From Polaromonas sp. JS666 (GTDB lineage Bacteria > Pseudomonadota > Gammaproteobacteria > Burkholderiales > Burkholderiaceae_C): a stretch of DNA of 64,000 nt. Below, piece after piece: positions 39,434 through 47,729 of this stretch. The stretch covers positions 500,496 through 564,495 of the forward strand of contig NZ_FNHX01000002.1 in NCBI RefSeq assembly GCF_900103405.1, written 5' to 3'. Under the pieces are notes generated by a model. The model ran no database searches. It saw only the letters and a list, made by a program, of their open reading frames with translations, and was not told the origin of the DNA. How positions within the stretch are numbered: the first letter of the stretch is position 1; each line of letters starts with the position of its first letter. A program made the translations under genes and the position numbers.

Positions 39434-40147
39434 TCAGCACCAGGGGCGCAGCAATCTTTCATCATCGGTCAGCGCCCAGGTCTTCAGGCCTGTGGCCGCT
39501 TCGACAGCCTGCCGGTAAGGTGGCAGGTTGGTGCATTCCAGCACCACCGCTTGCAGCGAAGGTTCGCGCCGCCTGAGCGCCAGCGCCGCATCCACCACCT
39601 CGCGGCTGGCCTTGTCCATGTCCAGGGTGTCGCGGTTGCCCAGTATGGCCGTTGCGAATTCCCCCGCCGGGTCCACGCCCTGCACCACCACGTCGGCCAG
39701 CCGTCCGGCCGGCACGCCCGCCGCCAGCAAATGCTCGGGTCCCAGCGCGGCCGCGCTGATGGTCAGCACGCCAACCCTCGCCTGGTGCGCCAGCAGCCCC
39801 GGCAATTGCAGCAGGCTGGAAGTCACCACAGGCACCCGCGCGGCGGCCTGCAGCTCGTCCTGCAGCAGCACCAGGAAGCCGCAGCTCGTGGTGACGGCGC
39901 GCGCACCCTCGGCTTCCAGCGCCTGCACGGCCCGCACAAAGGCCGGTGCCACGCCCGCGGCGCGCAAGCCGGCCGCCGTCTGCACGATCGTGCCGGGCCA
40001 GGCGCCGCGCACCACATGCCGGCGCACCGGCACACCAAACGCATCGGGATGGCCCACGTCGCCGGGCGGCCTGGGGAAACGGGTGTCGAGCATCACGACT
40101 CCCAGAAAGCCTGTCTCGCCGGATGGAGATGCAGCGGTTAAAGTCAT
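39434..40147 (-). CDS. Asp/Glu/hydantoin racemase family protein
   Basis: A 237-residue protein with the two-cysteine racemase layout: Cys89 in TTSCGF and Cys205 in LECTNLPP. These pair as acid and base in cofactor-independent aspartate, glutamate and hydantoin racemases. The start at 40147 (MTLTAAS) was chosen; an ATG at 40189 is also in frame. It closes the island that holds 5-oxoprolinase/hydantoinase and the D-glutamate cyclase-like protein, where racemization of glutamate, 5-oxoproline or a hydantoin would be useful. It is divergent from the fluoride channel gene across 47 bases. Substrate unproven. Confidence 0.8.
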   Translation of the reverse strand: MTLTAASPSGETGFLGVVMLDTRFPRPPGDVGHPDAFGVPVRRHVVRGAWPGTIVQTAAGLRAAGVAPAFVRAVQALEAEGARAVTTSCGFLVLLQDELQAAARVPVVTSSLLQLPGLLAHQARVGVLTISAAALGPEHLLAAGVPAGRLADVVVQGVDPAGEFATAILGNRDTLDMDKASREVVDAALALRRREPSLQAVVLECTNLPPYRQAVEAATGLKTWALTDDERLLRPWC

Positions 40148-40194
40148 GGCTGCATTGTCCCGCCAAAGCGTCCCCTTTACCTCCGACACACGCC

Positions 40195-40581
40195 ATGCTC
40201 ACTGTCCTTGCCATTTCCATAGGCGCCTCGCTGGGCGCGCTGGCCCGCTGGGGCCTGAGCCTGTGGCTTACACCCGGCGGCATCATCCCCTGGGGAACGC
40301 TGGCGGCCAACCTGATAGGCGGCTACCTGATAGGCATCTGCATCGCGGTGTTCCAGGCCATGCCGCAGCTGGACCCGGTCTGGCGCCTGGCGCTGGTGAC
40401 CGGCTTCCTGGGCGGGCTGACCACCTTTTCCTCGTTTTCGGCCGAGGTGGTGATCTTCCTGATGGACGCGCGCTACGGCCTGGCGGCGCTCACGGCCACG
40501 GTGCATGTGCTGGGTTCGCTGCTGATGACGGTGGCGGGGCTGAAGTCCGCCATGCTGCTGATCGCCGCCAACGCGCGCTGA
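40195..40581 (+). CDS. crcB: Fluoride ion channel CrcB/Fluc
   Basis: A 128-residue four-helix membrane protein. The motifs 'LGALARWGLS' at 13-22, the pore Asn39 in ANLIGGYLIG and 'GGLTTFSSFSAE' (the Phe-box that lines the fluoride path) are those of Fluc channels, which work as dual-topology dimers to expel fluoride. Length is normal. No fluoride riboswitch is seen upstream, where only 47 bases separate it from the racemase gene. The start at 40195 fits the family; the open frame upstream is antisense to the racemase gene. Confidence 0.93.
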   Translation: MLTVLAISIGASLGALARWGLSLWLTPGGIIPWGTLAANLIGGYLIGICIAVFQAMPQLDPVWRLALVTGFLGGLTTFSSFSAEVVIFLMDARYGLAALTATVHVLGSLLMTVAGLKSAMLLIAANAR

Positions 40582-40665
40582 TGCCGCCCCGGGGCGCTTG
40601 CCGCGGCGGCGCGCCCAGGCAAAAACCCCCTCTGCGCAAACCGGCGAAATTCGCCACAATGGGCC

Positions 40666-41832
40666 ATGGCATCCATGACCCCTTTTCATCCCGCCCAGGC
40701 CGCGGGCGGCCAGGACAGGCTGGCGCGCATAGGCCGCGCGCGCCAGGCCGTCCTGTACGGCGAAGCCCGGCCCGTCGACGCGGCGCCGGCCCTGGAAGGC
40801 TGGATAGAGCGCTCCTGGCGGCGCTGCTTGGCCAGCGGCCAGCGCCCCGAACAAGCCCCCTCCTTCGACACCGTGCCGGCCGCCGAAATGCGGCGCCACC
40901 AGGAAGCCAACCAGCAGTTGGTACAGGCCGCCAAACCCACGCTTGAGCGGCTGGGCCGCGCGATCGCCGACACCCGCTACTTCGCCATCCTGACCAACCA
41001 GGCCGGCGTGGTGGTCGACGTCAACGGCCGCATAGACCGCGGCGACAGCCGCGCCGATGTGATCACGCGCATAGGCACCGACCTGTCGGAAGCCCGGGTC
41101 GGCACCACCGCCATAGGCGCGGCGCTGGGCGAGTTGCAGCCGGTCTGGCTGCACCGGGGCGAGCATTTTTTCGACGCGACCTCGGTCTACAGCTGCGCCG
41201 GCGCGCCGCTGTTCGGCCCCGACGGGCACTGCGCCGGCATGCTGGACCTGACGGGCATAGAAGCGGCCGAGCGGCCCGAGCTCAAGCACCTGGTCACCCA
41301 GTGCGCGCGCAGCATTGAAAACGCGCTCACGCTGGGCCGGCCCCATGCCTTGCTGGTCCGGCTCAACTGGCCGGGCCGGGTGCTGGGCGACGACAGCGAC
41401 GGCCTGCTCTGCGTGGACGCCGATGGCTGCGTCACCGGCGCCAACCCGGCGGCCCGGCAAATGCTCTCGCGCCTGGGCGCCGCGGCCGGCGGCATGCCGC
41501 ACTGCAGCGAGCTGTTCGCCATGCCTTTTGAAATGCTGTTTGACTCGGCGCAGCGCCGCGGCAACGCGCAGGGCGGCGTGCTGGAAGCTCCGCTGTGGTC
41601 GGGCCTGCGCCTGCACGCGATGCCGCTGCCGGCCGGCCGCGATGCCCCGCCCGCCGCGCTGCAGCTGCCGCCTTCGGCCGACGCGGGCCGGCCGCTCAAG
41701 GAACTTGAGACCGCGCTGATCCGCAAGGCCGTCAGCGACGCGCGCGGCAATGTGCTGCAGGCCGCCAGGGCGCTGGGCGTGAGCCGCGCCACCGTGTACC
41801 GGCGGCTGGGCCCGGGCAAGCGCGGGCCCTAG
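40666..41832 (+). CDS. AcoR-like regulator lacking the AAA+ domain
   Basis: A 388-residue protein with the N-terminal sensor of acetoin-type regulators: 'IERSWRRCLASGQRPEQAPS' at the start, a GAF domain (about 70-225, 'ISEARVGTTAIGAAL'-like with 'GTDLSEARVGTTAIG'), a PAS-like segment (about 240-320), and a Fis-type HTH at the C-terminus (about 350-385, 'ARALGVSRATVYRRLG'). AcoR-like proteins normally have a sigma-54-activating AAA+ domain between PAS and HTH; its GAFTGA and Walker motifs are absent. It can thus bind DNA and sense ligands but should not activate sigma-54 promoters. crcB is 84 bases upstream. Target unknown. Confidence 0.8.
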   Translation: MASMTPFHPAQAAGGQDRLARIGRARQAVLYGEARPVDAAPALEGWIERSWRRCLASGQRPEQAPSFDTVPAAEMRRHQEANQQLVQAAKPTLERLGRAIADTRYFAILTNQAGVVVDVNGRIDRGDSRADVITRIGTDLSEARVGTTAIGAALGELQPVWLHRGEHFFDATSVYSCAGAPLFGPDGHCAGMLDLTGIEAAERPELKHLVTQCARSIENALTLGRPHALLVRLNWPGRVLGDDSDGLLCVDADGCVTGANPAARQMLSRLGAAAGGMPHCSELFAMPFEMLFDSAQRRGNAQGGVLEAPLWSGLRLHAMPLPAGRDAPPAALQLPPSADAGRPLKELETALIRKAVSDARGNVLQAARALGVSRATVYRRLGPGKRGP

Positions 41833-41834
41833 TC

Positions 41835-42326
41835 TTAGTGCTTATGCTCCGCTGCGGCGCCGGCCGCACCGGGCGCCGCCGTGCCCACCGGCAGTTTCAG
41901 CTCCAGCTTGCTTTCCACGCCCTTGGCGTCCTTGAACAGCAGGGTCAGGGGAACCGTGCTGTCCTTGGCCAGCGGCGCCTTGAGGTCCATCAGCATCAGG
42001 TGGTAACCGCCGGGCTTGAGCTCCACTTTTTTGCCGGCGGGCAGTTCCAGTGACGGCAGCGCGCGCATTTTCATGACGTCGCCTTCCATCTTCATTTCAT
42101 GCACTTCGGCCACGCCGGCCACCGGTGAAGACACGCCCACCAGCCGGGTCGCCTCACTGGCCGTGAGGCTCATAAAAGCACCCGTGCCCTTTTGGCCCTG
42201 CACGGTCGCGCGCGCCCAGGCGCCATCGACTTTCACGGCGGCGGTCTGCGCCAGGGCGGCCGCGCTGCCCAGCGCCAGCGAAAAAAGCAGTGCGGCTTTG
42301 GGGAGTATTGCGGATGTCATGTTCAT
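41835..42326 (-). CDS. Periplasmic copper chaperone PCu(A)C
   Basis: A 163-residue exported protein (signal peptide through SAAALAQ). The Cu(I) motif H-M-x10-M-x21-H-x-M type is present: 'HEMKMEGDVMKM' then 'GGYHLMLMDLK'. The C-terminus ends in AEHKH, adding metal ligands. PCuAC carries Cu(I) to cytochrome oxidase subunit II with Sco. The start at 42326 follows AGGAGAACC; the longer frame reaches into the ycnI-like gene. It is last in a minus-strand run with YcnI-like, TonB receptor and DUF2946 genes, a copper-uptake type grouping. Confidence 0.9.
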   Translation of the reverse strand: MNMTSAILPKAALLFSLALGSAAALAQTAAVKVDGAWARATVQGQKGTGAFMSLTASEATRLVGVSSPVAGVAEVHEMKMEGDVMKMRALPSLELPAGKKVELKPGGYHLMLMDLKAPLAKDSTVPLTLLFKDAKGVESKLELKLPVGTAAPGAAGAAAEHKH

Positions 42327-42382
42327 GTGAAGGTTCTCCTTGAACGGTGAATGGGATTTAAAGACGGAAAACAGCCGGGCAT

Positions 42383-42931
42383 TCAATGGTTGTGCTCACC
42401 GCCGCCTGCGGGCATCAGCTCCAGCGCGGCAGCGGGGTTTTTCAGGTCGGAGAGTGCCTGGCCCGGCTTGGGTACTTCACTCCAGTCCACCTTGCCTTCC
42501 TCACACACCTGCATCACGGGCCAGTACAGCATGCCGGCCTTGGCCGGCAGCTTGGCCTGCAGCACGAACTCGTCATACCAGTCGTTCTGCAAATAATCGG
42601 CCGGGGTTTTAGCCGTCCAGCTGATGCGGGACACGTCTTCGGTGATGGCTTTACCGTGGTCCTGGCGCGGCTGGGCCAGTTTCTCGCGCGTGACTTCCAA
42701 GGCCCAGCCGGCCTTGGGCATGGGTTTGGCGCCTTGTACGCCCGCTGGAATCGTGACCACGATCTGCTTGACGGGCGAGTTGCCGCAGCCGTGGCCGACC
42801 TTGAAGCTCCCCTTGTAATAGCTGCCCGCATTGGCCACCTGGTATTCCAGCGTGACATGCGCGGCGGCGGGCAGGGAGGCGGCCAAAAGCAGCATGCTGG
42901 CGGCGACGGTTTTAAGGGCGATATGTTTCAT
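42383..42931 (-). CDS. YcnI-like copper-binding protein (DUF1775)
   Basis: A 182-residue exported protein. After cleavage at AAA-HVTLE the mature N-terminus would be His, as in YcnI, where that His forms a Cu(II) 'brace' site. 'GHGCGNSPVKQIVVTIPAGV' and 'WTAKTPADYL' are DUF1775 hallmarks. The C-terminus GGGEHNH adds possible copper ligands. It lies 54 bases after the TonB receptor and 57 bases before pcuAC on the same strand, a pairing known as copper-responsive in several bacteria. Confidence 0.9.
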   Translation of the reverse strand: MKHIALKTVAASMLLLAASLPAAAHVTLEYQVANAGSYYKGSFKVGHGCGNSPVKQIVVTIPAGVQGAKPMPKAGWALEVTREKLAQPRQDHGKAITEDVSRISWTAKTPADYLQNDWYDEFVLQAKLPAKAGMLYWPVMQVCEEGKVDWSEVPKPGQALSDLKNPAAALELMPAGGGEHNH

Positions 42932-42984
42932 GGTTCATCCTCGGTCTTGGTAATAGGGTGGCTCGGTAAAAAAGAAAGCGCGGA

Positions 42985-45339
42985 TCACAGGCTGAAGTTC
43001 AGTTCGGCCATAAAAGTACGCTGCGGATAGGGATGGAAATTCCAGTATTGGTAGTTGTTGAGGTTGTCGATGCCGACCGCCGCGCTCCACTGTTTGTTCA
43101 CCTGGTAGCGCAGGCGCACATCGGTGGTGAAGTACTTGCTGGTGCCCTGGTAGGCAAAGCCGTTCACATCGGCGTTGTCCAGGCTGGAATACTGCCTGCC
43201 GCTGTAGCGGGCGGCAAAGCTGCCCGACAGTTGCGGCGTAAAGCGGTAGCTGGCAACGGCCGTGGCACGCCACACCGGCACGCGAGGCTGGTATTTGCCT
43301 AGCGTGTCGCCTGCCACCGCGACAAAACCGCTGTTCTCCTTGATGTGGGAATCAGCGTAGGTGATGCTGCCGCTCAGGTCCAGCCCTTTTTTGAGCACGT
43401 CGTTGCCGTTGAAGGCCAGCTCCACGCCCTGGGTCTTGATGCGCCCGACGTTCTGCACCCGGCTGATGTTGGCATTGGCGACGGGGTCAAACGTGGTTTG
43501 CGAATACAGCGCATCGCGGGTGTTCTCGGTAAAAAAGGTCAGGCGCAGCAAGGCATTGCCCAGGTCTTTTTCGGCCGTCAGCTCGGTGGTCCAGGATTTC
43601 TCGGGTTTGAGGTTGGCGTCGTTGATGTACTGGGAATTGACCGTCGCCGTCGCGCCATACAGCTCCCCGACCGTCGGAAAACGGACCGCGCGGCCCACCG
43701 ACGCCTTGAGCACCGTATCCGTCGACCATTGGTAGGACAGCGCGCCCTTGGGCGATACCGCGCTGTCGCTGCGCGAGGCATAGTTGGTGTTAGCCGGGTT
43801 GCCGGCCCCGAAGCTGGTGAAGCCGCCGGAGGCTGTCCAGTTTTCCAGGCGCGCGCCCAGCACGGTTTTCCACCTGGGCGCAAAGGCCCAGGCGTCTTGC
43901 GCATACAGGCTGCGCAAGCGGGTCTTGCCGCCCACGTCGCTGACCACGGCGCCCGGCCCGCTGGTGAGCCAGTTGGCCTCCGCGGACTTGAGGATGCGCA
44001 GCTGGTAGCTGTCCTGCTGGAAGCCGAAATCCACGATGTGCGTGCCCCGAATGCCTTCGGGCCGCCAGATGCCCTTGAAGGCCAGCGTGTTCCAGCCGGT
44101 GCCGTCCTGGTCCTGCAGCGTGCCGGCGCCGCCGTTCAGGGCGCCCGGCTGCGCGGTGGTGGCCGCACGAACCTGGTCCTTCTGGTAGTCGTACAGGCTG
44201 GCCGCGACCTCCCAGTCCCAGCTGCCCTGCGTGTTCGACTTGACCGACAAGCCGTGCATCACATGCGTCAAGGCTTCATTGCTCATCCCGAAATCGCTGG
44301 CCGCCAGCGTGTAGCCGCGCCCGTTGATGCTGACGTTGCCGCTGTAGACCGGCGTGCCCGCCGCATCACGCAAATAGCTCTGCGAGCGGTTTTCGGCCGT
44401 GTTCTTCCAGTAGCCCAGCGTGTAACTGGCGCGCACCGTGGACGAAAAATCGTAGGCGAGCTTGAACTTGAGGTGGTCCTGCCGCGTCTCGTACTGCGTG
44501 GCGCCGCCCAGCAGCAGCCAGGGGACATTGCGCGTGTTCAGGCCGGGCACTGCGCCGCTCACCACGGTGGCGCCGGCCGCGGGGGCCGTGGCGCTCAGCG
44601 TGCGCGTGGCGAAGGTGAGGGGCTGGCCCGCGCTTTCGGTGCGGTTGGCATTGATGAACCAGGACCAGTCGCCGTTGCGGTTGCCCAGCGAGGTGCTGGC
44701 CTGGCTACCGCTGAAACTGCTGTCGCTGCCGTAGAGCTTGAAGTTTTGCGTGAAGCCGCTGAGCTTGGCATGCGCCTCGAACTGCGTGGGCATGCGCGTG
44801 ACGTAATCCACCACCGCGCCCACCGAGTTGCCCGGGTAAGCGGCGGAGAAGGGGCCGTAGAGCACGTCGACCCGCTCAATTTCCTCCGGCGTCACCAGGC
44901 CCCAGCGCGGCGCGTAATTGGTGCCGTTGGCGATCCCGTTGCCCAGGTAGTTGGACAGCAAAATGCCGTCCGCATACACCGCCGAACGCGCGCTGTTGCC
45001 CGTGCCCGAGGCGCGGCTCGACAGGATGGCGTGGTTGTAGTCGCCGATATAGCGCTTGCGCACCAGCAGGCTGGGAAAGTACTTGAGCGCGTCTTCGCTG
45101 TCGGCGGCGTTGATGGTCTGCGCGATCTGCTCGCGCGTGATGCCTTCAATCGTCGTCGGAATCTGCGTGGGCAGCGAGGTCGGCTGGCCGCTGGTGACCG
45201 TGACCACGCCCAGGGATCTGGCCGGCGCGTCGGCTTGCGGCGCCTGCGCGAACGCCGCCAGGGGAATGGCTGCCAAGGGAAAAGCCAGCGCCGTGGTGCC
45301 GCGCCAGGCAAGCACGCACGGTGTGCGGGAAAGCTTCAT
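42985..45339 (-). CDS. TonB-dependent receptor, probably copper-linked
   Basis: A 784-residue outer-membrane receptor: signal peptide (about 1-31), plug domain (about 45-170; 'AISSRASGTGNSARSAVYAD'-type 'SRASGTGNSARSAVYADG' and 'RVDVLYGPFSAAYPGNSVGA'), then a 22-strand barrel ending in 'ERTFMAELNFSL'-like Phe-rich strands. Its place before ycnI-like and pcuAC genes and after DUF2946 suggests copper uptake, like OprC/NosA, but those receptors carry Met/Cys motifs that cannot be assigned here with certainty. No TonB box could be fixed; 'LGVVTVTSG' after the signal peptide is a candidate. Confidence 0.88.
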   Translation of the reverse strand: MKLSRTPCVLAWRGTTALAFPLAAIPLAAFAQAPQADAPARSLGVVTVTSGQPTSLPTQIPTTIEGITREQIAQTINAADSEDALKYFPSLLVRKRYIGDYNHAILSSRASGTGNSARSAVYADGILLSNYLGNGIANGTNYAPRWGLVTPEEIERVDVLYGPFSAAYPGNSVGAVVDYVTRMPTQFEAHAKLSGFTQNFKLYGSDSSFSGSQASTSLGNRNGDWSWFINANRTESAGQPLTFATRTLSATAPAAGATVVSGAVPGLNTRNVPWLLLGGATQYETRQDHLKFKLAYDFSSTVRASYTLGYWKNTAENRSQSYLRDAAGTPVYSGNVSINGRGYTLAASDFGMSNEALTHVMHGLSVKSNTQGSWDWEVAASLYDYQKDQVRAATTAQPGALNGGAGTLQDQDGTGWNTLAFKGIWRPEGIRGTHIVDFGFQQDSYQLRILKSAEANWLTSGPGAVVSDVGGKTRLRSLYAQDAWAFAPRWKTVLGARLENWTASGGFTSFGAGNPANTNYASRSDSAVSPKGALSYQWSTDTVLKASVGRAVRFPTVGELYGATATVNSQYINDANLKPEKSWTTELTAEKDLGNALLRLTFFTENTRDALYSQTTFDPVANANISRVQNVGRIKTQGVELAFNGNDVLKKGLDLSGSITYADSHIKENSGFVAVAGDTLGKYQPRVPVWRATAVASYRFTPQLSGSFAARYSGRQYSSLDNADVNGFAYQGTSKYFTTDVRLRYQVNKQWSAAVGIDNLNNYQYWNFHPYPQRTFMAELNFSL

Positions 45340-45419
45340 GAAAACTCACACTCTGAAATGAACGGACGCGCAGGCCGCCAGGCCCGCACGCGGGAATGCC
45401 TCAGGCGAGGCGGTTCAAA

Positions 45420-45800
45420 TCAAGCGGAGGGAGGCCCGCGGCTAAAAGGCAGCCCGGGGACGGCGGCGCCGGCGTTTGCCGGGACATCCGCCACGGCAAC
45501 AGCGGTGCCGGTAAAACAAGGGGAAGCGGCGACTGGCAAAGGCGGCAACACCAGGCCTGGTGAAGCGCACAGGTCGCAGCGCAGGCCGGTGGCCCCCGCA
45601 TCGCCGTCGACGGCATCACCGCCGGCGTTGGAAGAAACCGTGTTAACACTGCAAATGCCGCCCAGCTTGCCGGTTTGCACGTCCTGGGCCAGCATGGACA
45701 CCGGCGCCCACAGCGCCGACAGCACGGCCAGGAAAGCCAGCCAGGCGGCAAGGCGTTCCCACACAGGGAGTGTCAGACGGGGGGCGGGATGGTGAGGCAC
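45420..45800 (-). CDS. DUF2946 protein
   Basis: A 126-residue protein starting at GTG 45800. One N-terminal membrane helix (about 12-30, 'LAAWLAFLAVLSALWAPVSM') is followed by 'GGICSVNT' and the family CxxC as RCDLCASPG. DUF2946 genes are often found next to TonB receptors and copper proteins in proteobacteria; their role is unknown, perhaps metal handling in the periplasm. The tail is Ala/Pro-rich. The gene lies 80 bases before the TonB receptor on the same strand and would head the copper operon. The frame is open upstream to 45950, but that part covers the intergenic repeats. Confidence 0.75.
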   Translation of the reverse strand: MPHHPAPRLTLPVWERLAAWLAFLAVLSALWAPVSMLAQDVQTGKLGGICSVNTVSSNAGGDAVDGDAGATGLRCDLCASPGLVLPPLPVAASPCFTGTAVAVADVPANAGAAVPGLPFSRGPPSA

Positions 45801-45815
45801 GGGGTAATTATATGC

Positions 45816-45914
45816 AGCCCCCACACTCCCCACTTCGTGTGGGTCGCTGCCCCCCGAGGGGGCCGCCCGCCCTCCGGCCCGGCAAAGCCGGTTCCGGGGC
45901 TCATGCTGGCTTGA
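45816..45914 (+). repeat. GC-rich intergenic repeat, copy 2
   Basis: Contains CCCCACTTCGTGTGGGTCGC, CCCCCCGAGGGGG and CCCGGCAAAGCCGG. Nearly identical to 62044-62144, and inverted with respect to copy 3 just downstream. Confidence 0.8.
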
Positions 45915-45956
45915 AGAATTCAGGGCGTAACCAGTGGGATGGTATTTCACCAGTGG

Positions 45957-46043
45957 GGGCCGAGGGTCCGGCTTCGCCGGCCCCAGGCGCCGCCCCCTTG
46001 AGGGGGGAACAGGCTACACGAAGTGAGCCTGGACAGGGGTGGG
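45957..46043 (-). repeat. GC-rich intergenic repeat, copy 3
   Basis: On the minus strand it starts immediately after the modA-like stop and shows CAGGCTCACTTCGTGTAG, CCCCCCTCAAGGGGG and GGCGGCGCC. Same orientation relative to the stop codon as copies 1 and 4. Confidence 0.8.
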
Positions 46044-46898
46044 TCAAGGAGCACCGAAGCCAAATCGGCGGAACACCTCCTGCGCTTCGGGTGTCAGCAG
46101 GTAGGAGGCAAATTGCGCAGCGGCCGCATCTGCGCTTCGCGCGGTCAGCCCGTAAGCGGCACTCACCTGCAGCTCCCGCGGCATCTGCACCACATTCATG
46201 CGCGGCACTTCCTTGCGAACCGCCACCGCATTGGTGCAATAGGTCAGGAAGAGGTCGGCGCGGCCTTCGGTGATCAGCCATTCGTAGGTGCTGCGGCCGG
46301 CCGGCGGCTGGGGTGCCTCGGGTGAGCCGGTGAGCTTGAGTGCCTTGGTGTCCAGTGCCGCATAGGCGCCGGGTTTCAGCGCCTCGGCCTTGCGGAACAC
46401 CTCCCAGGCGTAGTCGCCCGAGGGATCCGCCTTGGGCGTGGAAGTGCCCAGCTTGACGGCCGGATCCATCATCAGGTCCAGCAGCTTTGCGGGCTCGGCA
46501 TTGAGCTGCGGCACAGCCAAGGCGCACAGCTGGTTGCGCACAAACAGCGTGGGTGGCGCCCATGCGCTTGCCGCCATGGCATGCAGGCGCTGGGGATGCT
46601 GCGTATCGGCCGAGGCAAACACTTGCGCCGCTTCACCCTTTTCAATGCGTTCGCGCAGCAGGCCGGATGCGCCAAAGGTCAGCTGGGTTTTAAGGCCCGT
46701 GCGGGACTCATAAACGCGGGCAACTTCGGTAAGCGCTTCACGCAGGCTGCCCGCGGCGTAAACGCGCAGCGGCTCGGCATTGGTGGGCATAGCCGGGGAC
46801 GGCTGGGCATGCGCCATGGGCAAGCTCCCTGAAAAAACACCGGCCAGGAACACGGCCCGCAACATGTGCAATACCCTGCGCACGGGTGTGGCGGCCAT
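46044..46898 (-). CDS. ModA-type molybdate/tungstate-binding protein
   Basis: A 284-residue periplasmic binding protein (signal peptide through AHAQ). 'VYAAGSLREALTEVARVYES', 'TFGASGLLRERIEKGEAAQV' and 'ASADTQHPQRL' are ModA family blocks, with the Ser in AAGSL and in GASG as oxyanion contacts. It lies three bases after the tupA-like gene, as the fourth gene of the importer operon, so the ABC system has two different binding proteins. It may bind molybdate while TupA binds tungstate. A GC-rich repeat follows its stop. Confidence 0.85.
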   Translation of the reverse strand: MAATPVRRVLHMLRAVFLAGVFSGSLPMAHAQPSPAMPTNAEPLRVYAAGSLREALTEVARVYESRTGLKTQLTFGASGLLRERIEKGEAAQVFASADTQHPQRLHAMAASAWAPPTLFVRNQLCALAVPQLNAEPAKLLDLMMDPAVKLGTSTPKADPSGDYAWEVFRKAEALKPGAYAALDTKALKLTGSPEAPQPPAGRSTYEWLITEGRADLFLTYCTNAVAVRKEVPRMNVVQMPRELQVSAAYGLTARSADAAAAQFASYLLTPEAQEVFRRFGFGAP

Positions 46899-46901
46899 GG
46901 T

Positions 46902-47729
46902 TTACTTGCTCGCGTTGGGGAAGAATAGTTGTTCGCCGCCTATCTTGTAGCTGGTAATCACCGCCTGGCCCGCGGGCGAGATCACCCAGTCGACAAACTT
47001 CTGCGCTTCGGCCGCCTTGACCTGCGGGTGTTTGGCGGGGTTGACCACCATCACGCCATACTGGTTGAACAGCCGCGTGTCGCCTTCGACTAGCACGGCC
47101 AGGTCGCCGCGATTCTTGAAGGACAGCCAGGTGCCGCGGTCGGCCAGCACATAGCCGCCGCTGCTGGCCGCGATGTTGAGCGCCGGGCCCATGCCGCAGC
47201 CGCAGGCCTTGTAGTTGGCAAAGGCCGGCTTGTCGGCCGGCGTGTCTATGCCGGCGCTTTTCCAGTAGCGCAGTTCGGCGGCGTGGGTGCCGCTCTTGTC
47301 GCCGCGCGAGACGAAGTTGGCGTTCGCGGCGCTGAGTTTTTTGAGCGCCTCGACGATGTCCTTGCCTTTGGTTTTGGCCGGGTCGGCCGCGGGGCCTATC
47401 AGCACGAAGTCGTTGTACATGACCGGGAAGCGTTTCACGGCAAAGCCTTCGGCAACCACCTTCTCTTCGGCGACCTGGTCGTGCACAAACAGCACGTCAG
47501 CATCGCCGCGCCGGCCCATGTCTATGGCCTGGCCCGTGCCGACGGCCACCACCTTGACGTCCATGCCCGTGGCTTTCTTGAATTCAGGCAGCAGGTGCGA
47601 AAACAGGCCCGACTGCTCGGTCGAGGTGGTAGACGCCATCACGATGGTGCCGGTTTGCGCCATGGCCAGCGTGGCCGACAAGGCCAGTGGGGCCATCACG
47701 AGTGCTCTGAGAGCCTTCAAGGTGATCAT
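46902..47729 (-). CDS. tupA: Tungstate ABC transporter substrate-binding protein TupA
   Basis: A 275-residue periplasmic protein with signal peptide (1-25). 'ASTTSTEQSGLFSHLLPEF' and 'VGTGQAIDMGRRGDADVLFVHD' match the TupA/WtpA-like PBP group, in which TTST binds the oxyanion. It overlaps the ATPase gene upstream by four bases. The family binds tungstate with very high affinity. Confidence 0.88.
   Translation of the reverse strand: MITLKALRALVMAPLALSATLAMAQTGTIVMASTTSTEQSGLFSHLLPEFKKATGMDVKVVAVGTGQAIDMGRRGDADVLFVHDQVAEEKVVAEGFAVKRFPVMYNDFVLIGPAADPAKTKGKDIVEALKKLSAANANFVSRGDKSGTHAAELRYWKSAGIDTPADKPAFANYKACGCGMGPALNIAASSGGYVLADRGTWLSFKNRGDLAVLVEGDTRLFNQYGVMVVNPAKHPQVKAAEAQKFVDWVISPAGQAVITSYKIGGEQLFFPNASK

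Noticed and set aside
40148..40194. A fluoride riboswitch before crcB
   Set aside because: Only 47 bases separate crcB from the racemase gene and the conserved riboswitch core was not found.
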